Assembly: GCA_021464245.1 (NCBI GenBank)
Contig: JADCRB010000008.1
Coordinates: 238,302 to 302,301 of the forward strand
DNA: 64,000 nucleotides
From: Carallia brachiata
Lineage: Eukaryota > Streptophyta > Magnoliopsida > Malpighiales > Rhizophoraceae
Direction: 5' to 3'
The notes under the pieces are model-generated. The model was not told the DNA's origin. It saw only the letters and a program-made list of their open reading frames with translations, and did no database searches. This document shows, one piece after another, positions 58,891 through 64,000 of the stretch. Positions within the stretch are counted from its first letter, which is position 1. Each line of letters begins with the position of its first letter. The position numbers and the translations under genes are program-made.

Positions 58891-61735
58891 TAATAAAGAT
58901 AGTGTTTTCGCCCTTGTGGTCGGAAGAGGTTGACTACCAATTCCTGGGGTTATTGAATGTGCAGCTAACTTCTCTTTTCCGACAATGACTTTGACCAACA
59001 TTCAAAGGTCAAACATAGGAAGTTAGTAGGTATGTTAATTGGTTACTAAGCATGCATCACACCAATTTTCTGATTTCTTTTAATTAAAAATTATGAGTTA
59101 AATTATAAATTATATAATAAAAATAATTTTATATATTTTTATAAATCTTATAGTTTATTTTTAAGATTACGACTTATCATTTTTTAAATAAAGTTTAATA
59201 AGGTCTTTCTCTCAAAATTGTTAGTTGCACATTTAAATTTATGTAAATGTATAGTCAAAATCGTTAAACACGTATTGACACATCATTTATGTCCCAAAAT
59301 GTTTGTGGTGCATGTAGCATTTTCCTTTCGTAAAACTTATATCCTCTTTCTCTCTCGATACTTGGATTTGAAACTTTTTGACATAAATGTCTAGATTATC
59401 AACTATACAATTAGGTCTCTTAAGAGAAATAACAACACGTAGCATAAAAAAACGACTCGGGATCTTGGAAGGTTCGTTGTAATTGAATGTGCATTGCATG
59501 GACGTTTCTGGTCGGCGGAGAACGTGAACGGGAACGCGAACGTGATTTTCGTGGCAATTAGTTTGTTTATAAAGGCAAAAAACACAAAGAAACACATGGA
59601 AATGTGAACAGAAATACTAACTGCTTTTTTCTTATTTTATTCGTTTTCTCTTTAACTAGTTTTCAGTTTCACACGTCAACTACCAATTAAGCAATCCCTA
59701 CCTCAAAAGAGAGTAATTAATGAAAATACCGATCAACCTTCAAATCGTCCCTCAAGACATGTAGCACGAGTTCGAATTTAGTGCCTAATCTTTAATACAA
59801 AAGAAAAAAAAATAAGAATAATGAAAATGAAAGTTGGGTCAGAAAATGACCATGTAATGGTCTCGTCATTTGGTCCACACTACCACGTTACAATTGTCTT
59901 GAAGTTTCCATCGAATTTAAGTCAACAAATTTTTTTTTTTCTAATTCCATAGGAGTCCGAATTACATTTCGGGAGTGACTTTTTTTTTTTTTTTTCTTTT
60001 CAGTGGTTCCCCATCTCCTTTTTGTTCTAGTCCAATTAAATACAAGAAAAAAGAATTGTCATTAACCATGAGAATGAGTAAATTCTAAAATTGGAATCTT
60101 AAATTTCACTGGCCAATGTTATGAATCGTAGTCGCTAGTCTCTGATCCACTACGTGAATAATGACTCTTGCTGAGGGAAAGAAATTTCTTTGAAGGCCAC
60201 GGAAAATTTATATGAACATGTTGTATTAGACCCTTATCTCGCACGCTTGACACGTTACAGTTAAAGATAAAAACAACAATGTTCGTCTAACAATTATAAT
60301 ATTACAAAGCCGACTTTGACTCTAAACCGCTGAAAAAGTAGACATAGTAAAAGGAATTTCCAAACAAGAGCTCAGCAAAAAAAAAAGAATAATAATACTA
60401 TATTATGTATATCAATTTTAAATAATAACAAAATAATTCTATAATTTTTTCAATGATATCTAATAATTTATTTATTTTTTTATATTATTTAATAATTTAT
60501 ATTATTTTATTATTATTTTAATGTTATTATTTACTGTACCGTGAGCTTCTATTTAAAATAATATTAACAATATATCAATAAATATAAAATTAAATATTCA
60601 AACTTTCAATCTTTTTAATTATTTACCTTTCCTCCGATTAAGAAAATTTTTTTTAAAAAAAAGTTACTATCTACTGTTTTCAAAACAGAAAAAAACTGAG
60701 CGTGGCATTTTCCTGCGGTCAAAACTGGCCCAGGGTCACGGGGGACCATAATCCATAACCCCACTTTTCGCGGTTGTCTGTTCCCTGACAGAAATTCGCT
60801 GAGCAGCCGGCGACCACCAAAATTAGATATTTTCCCCTTTGTCCACTGAATTTGATTCATAGAGGAAAGAAAATTATAGCAAGTATTTACGGTGTACGAA
60901 AGAAATTCTAAGTTTGTAATATTAATTAACATTTTTTTTATATAAAACCGTCCAATATCTAAGTTAATGAACTGATTAATCTAAATCAACTCTGATAGAG
61001 TCCCGAAGGGTTACAAAGATCTCGTAACAGATATTTAAAGTGACTGTATTTTTAAAACTCGAAACTAAGACCTCTGATTAAACAAATTTAGACTCGTGTC
61101 ATCTGAGTCAGTGTCTGCTGGTGTAATATTAATTAATAGAGTCGTATGTGCTGTACACCATCGCAATCTTATGATTTATTACCAACTAATGAAGCATGAT
61201 TCACTCTAATTTACAAATTCATTTTAAAAAGTTAATTTTTTTTTCTATTTTTTTACTGAGGAGAGAAAGCATGGGAGACACTTTTGGTAATTAACAACGG
61301 AAACATTTTTTTTTAAGATTTCATATTTAAATTTTAAAGAAGTTGTAGCTTGTGGGATTATGAGAAACAAGAAAACTAGTCTATGTGGTATAACTCTGAC
61401 ACAACGACTCAACATACCTTCTAATAAGATCTTATAGTTGTAGAAACTTGATAATGAACAATTTTTTTTTTTCCAATGACTCATAAGTTAACGAATAATA
61501 ACCAAAAATTTAATGGCTTAGAGTGTACCATACAGTTTAATAAATTTTTTAATAAAAAAATAAAAAATTCAGTACATATCTCTAAAAATCAGTGCACAAA
61601 AGAAAGATTTGGCCTGGGACTACATGTGACTCTGGTGCTTTCGCAAGACATAATTGGCCTCAGCCCTCAATGAAAGAAGCGGCGATATGTAATATAATAA
61701 TGGGAAGGGAGTGGTTAATCACTTGGATGGTTCAG
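57756..61735. other. Long intergenic stretch upstream of the SDR gene
   Basis: No gene was recognised in about 4 kb. An 18-bp perfect tandem duplication (aggtcaacaagaaaaagt) is at 58645-58680. A degenerate SINE-like B-box with an A-rich tail (gcacgagttcgaatttagtg ... caaaagaaaaaaaaataag) lies at 59763-59820. Minus-strand open frames at 59287-59597 and 60615-60932 have no known domain. Confidence 0.4.
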
Positions 61736-61743
61736 CTCATTGC

Positions 61744-61749
61744 CACGTG
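61744..61749. promoter_or_regulatory. G-box upstream of the SDR gene
   Basis: The palindrome CACGTG, in gccacgtgaaa, lies about 190 bases before a TATA-like gcataaaagg at 61932-61941 and about 490 before the ATG. bZIP and bHLH factors bind G-boxes. Use in vivo is inferred. Confidence 0.4.
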
Positions 61750-61931
61750 AAAATGTGGGGGCCTTTTGGGTGGGCGGGGTGTGCTGGCCTTTCCTTTAAA
61801 AGCGTTGGCAGATTTGGCATTTCCCTGAAAGTAAAAACTTGGAAACATAAGTACAGGAGGCAAGTTTATCTCTGGCACAGAAACTGATGCATGCTCAATT
61901 ACTGGATTTCGTTTTGTTGTTTTTTTTTTTT

Positions 61932-61941
61932 GCATAAAAGG
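61932..61941 (+). promoter_or_regulatory. TATA-like element of the SDR gene
   Basis: gcataaaagg follows a T run and precedes a probable leader exon that ends near 62051 at gtgccag|gtacc. A leader intron then ends at ctttacag (62193-62200), before the coding exon. Confidence 0.4.
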
Positions 61942-62238
61942 GCCATCTCCAGCAAATTTTGTGAACTAAAATAGCCATCCCCCTTACTCTATTTCTATCA
62001 TTCAATTCCATTCTTTGATTCATTCAACTGCTTTACCTTTATTTCTTCAGCGTGCCAGGTACCATTTCACTTCTCTGATTTTCTTCTTGTTTTTTCGTTT
62101 TTGATGTTATGTTGTTTTTTGTGCCATTGGCTCTGCACTGGAATTTGGGTTGCTCTTCTTTGATTAAATTGTCTTGTTTTGTGATTGGATTCCTTTACAG
62201 GGTGCTGTTTTTATAATTCTGAAAGTGGACTCAAAACA

Positions 62239-64000
62239 ATGGAAAATCAAGCAAAGAAGGTGTTGCTTACTTCCAGTGGAGATGATATTTCAGAGAATAT
62301 CGCCTTTCATCTGGCCCAACGGGGATGCAGGTTGAGTTTCAGCCTCCGAGATATGATTTCTTTTCCAATTAATAGAATTATATTGCAACAAATTTGTTTT
62401 GAAAAACCCATTGTACGGTTTGCAAAATTAGCAAGTTTGAATCCAGGAGTTTCTGATTTTGTTGATGTGATCAGGTTGGTTTTGATGGGAGATGAGAACC
62501 GCTTAATGAGAATTGGTGAGAAGATAATGAATTCAATTCATGGCGCCGCGCCTGTGAAGCTGGTGGGAATTGACATGGAGGATGACAAAGAAGGAGTTTT
62601 TGATGAGGCAGTGGATAAAGCATGCACGATTTTGGGGAATATTGATGCTTTTGTACATTGCTATGCATTTGAAGGTATTTTAGTTTTCACTCTGCATGAA
62701 CTGGACTATGTAAGTCTAATTGAAGACAGAAAATTGAGGGGGCTATTGAAATTACAATATCATTGGCACATAGGTAAACGTGGTTGCAAACAAAATTAAA
62801 TGCCAATGTCCTGTTGATTTTGATCTTTCCGTTTCTTTTTTCAAACTTTTTTATGCACTAGCTGAGGAAAGATTGCAAAGATTTATGTTTTTAGTGGACA
62901 TAGTTATCAGACCCGGTTCAGTCAAACCTGGTCAGGAATAAGACTTTTCAGAAATCTTTGTCCAGTTCTCGTCCAAATTACAAAATTACTATGAAGGCTG
63001 GACAAATATTTCTGAAAATTCTTATTCCTGACTTGCTGCATCAGGGAAGTTGCATAGAACTTAGGTGAATTTCATCAGGAATTGCAGAGTTTCGGAAGGA
63101 GATGCTGTAAAAAAAAAAACTTCCAGTTGGAAGATTACATAGCATGAATTTGTGGGTTTCATTTGCCTTTCCTCTCTTAAATCCATCAACTTCTATCATT
63201 ATAAATTTATTGTACTGAATTTGATGGTTTCAGTAGGAAATCAGAAGCGAGAAAGCAAGATTATGACTTTTGACTGTGTGAAACAGGAAAGATCCAAGAC
63301 CCTCTACAAATGTCTGACAACGAGTTCAAAAAGGTGGTAAAAATAAACTTCATGTCTCCATGGTTTCTGCTAAAGGCCGTTGGAAAAAGAATGAGGGATT
63401 ACGGATCCGGAGGTTCCATTGTGTTTGTCAGTTCAATAATTGGGGCTGAAAGAGGGATTTATCCAGGAGCTGCTGCACATGGCTCATGTTCAGCAGGAAT
63501 CCAGCAATTAGTCAGAGTAAGTAAACGTTTTTGTAACTCTGCATATTTTGTGCACTGAATAGCTGTGCTAGCACACATGCTGTTCATCTCTGGTCAGAAT
63601 TACTGCAATTTGTAGTTGATCTATTCTTGTGATTGGACTTGTGTGAGTGCACGAGATTCCGATCATTCTCCTTTTTGCATTCGCTGCATAAATATCAGAT
63701 TGAACCCCCAGAAATGATCTACTCAGGGGCAGAATTCTTGTTGAGGAAGTGCCAAAATTGGAAACAGACGGTGCCAAAGCTATGTTGCTAAAGTTCAGAA
63801 TGGGAATACATTTCTCGCGTATTCTTGTTAGTTGAACTTGAAAGCGATCTTTTGAGTCAGTCTTCATTGGATTGGCCAATCAAATGAGTAACTTATTAGA
63901 ACCACTTTTTCTTGCAAATGGTGTTTTACCAATAATGATTGCCACCGAGTATGCATAAAATATGATCAACTAGCTTGAATAAAGGGGGTAAAATTAACCA
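62239..64000 (+). CDS. Atypical short-chain dehydrogenase/reductase, 3' partial
   Basis: A Rossmann-fold protein of the plant SDR (3-oxoacyl-ACP-reductase-like) group. Coding exons seen: 62239-62330, 62475-62674 and 63287-63516, phase-consistent, 174 residues; the rest lies past the right edge. The ATG at 62239 ([13 protein letters not shown]) is chosen because the upstream in-frame ATG at 62185 lies inside a leader intron. Landmarks: [10 protein letters not shown] (cofactor 2'-phosphate or ribose region), [24 protein letters not shown] in the place of the NNAG motif, [20 protein letters not shown] (helix alpha-5 with the structural Asn), and [20 protein letters not shown]. Odd: the glycine motif TGxxxGIG reads TSSGDDIS, and the YxxxK catalytic pair falls at AHGSCSAG, with His and Ser where Tyr and Lys are expected. 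It may bind a nucleotide but not do standard SDR chemistry. The substrate is unknown. Confidence 0.8.

Noticed and set aside
9630..59820. tRNA genes suggested by gttcgaa/gttcaaacc-type strings
   Set aside because: None of these strings sits in a complete cloverleaf with acceptor and anticodon stems; they fit SINE B-boxes instead.
62185..62238. Upstream in-frame ATG of the SDR gene
   Set aside because: It lies within a probable leader intron ending at ctttacag (62200), so the translated start is taken as 62239.

Overview
The window is nuclear DNA of a flowering plant, most likely a eudicot of the rosid type. It is AT-rich, the genes are split by GT-AG introns, the intergenic DNA is full of MITE and SINE debris and poly(A/T) tracts, and every recognisable protein belongs to a plant family. 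Nine protein-coding loci can be supported. All exon limits were read by hand from splice consensus, reading phase and family knowledge; nothing was aligned by software.

Layout: (1) minus strand, 7740 to 1438 and probably beyond the left edge: a plant DYRK-type protein kinase with a LisH-like N-terminus, interrupted by two apparent 2-bp frameshifts. (2) plus strand, 10935-13027: a four-pass CASP-like membrane protein (CASPL4D type). (3) plus strand, 20616-23491: an INDETERMINATE-domain zinc-finger factor of the SGR5/IDD14-IDD16 clade. (4) minus, 28697-26177: a single-RRM organelle protein of the ORRM6 type. (5) minus, 32929-29559: glutamate decarboxylase. (6) minus, 38167-35927: a chloroplast-envelope quinone oxidoreductase (ceQORH) relative that has decayed into a pseudogene. 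(7) minus, 48939-40398: an NRDE2 homologue of ten exons with one 2-bp frameshift. (8) minus, 51010-50576: a small uncharacterised plant protein. (9) plus, 62239 to beyond the right edge: an atypical short-chain dehydrogenase/reductase.

The grouping of DYRK kinase, glutamate decarboxylase and NRDE2 matches, from memory, the Arabidopsis neighbourhood AT3G17740-AT3G17760, and the kinase plus RRM pair recalls AT1G73450/73460 and AT1G73530. The window therefore looks like one ancestral segment whose two Arabidopsis duplicates have fractionated. Apart from this conserved order the genes are independent and do not form a pathway.

The intergenic DNA holds the more unusual structure: a 500-bp Mutator-type MITE with a perfect 10-bp target-site duplication, nested between two copies of a second MITE; several tRNA-like SINE remnants; a hairpin MITE; several young tandem duplications; and poly(T)-poly(G) tracts. 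I found no tRNA, rRNA, CRISPR array or intact autonomous transposon, and no clear new biological system. The best leads are the decayed quinone oxidoreductase, the SDR that lost its catalytic Tyr-Lys pair, the damaged kinase, and the nested MITE cluster.
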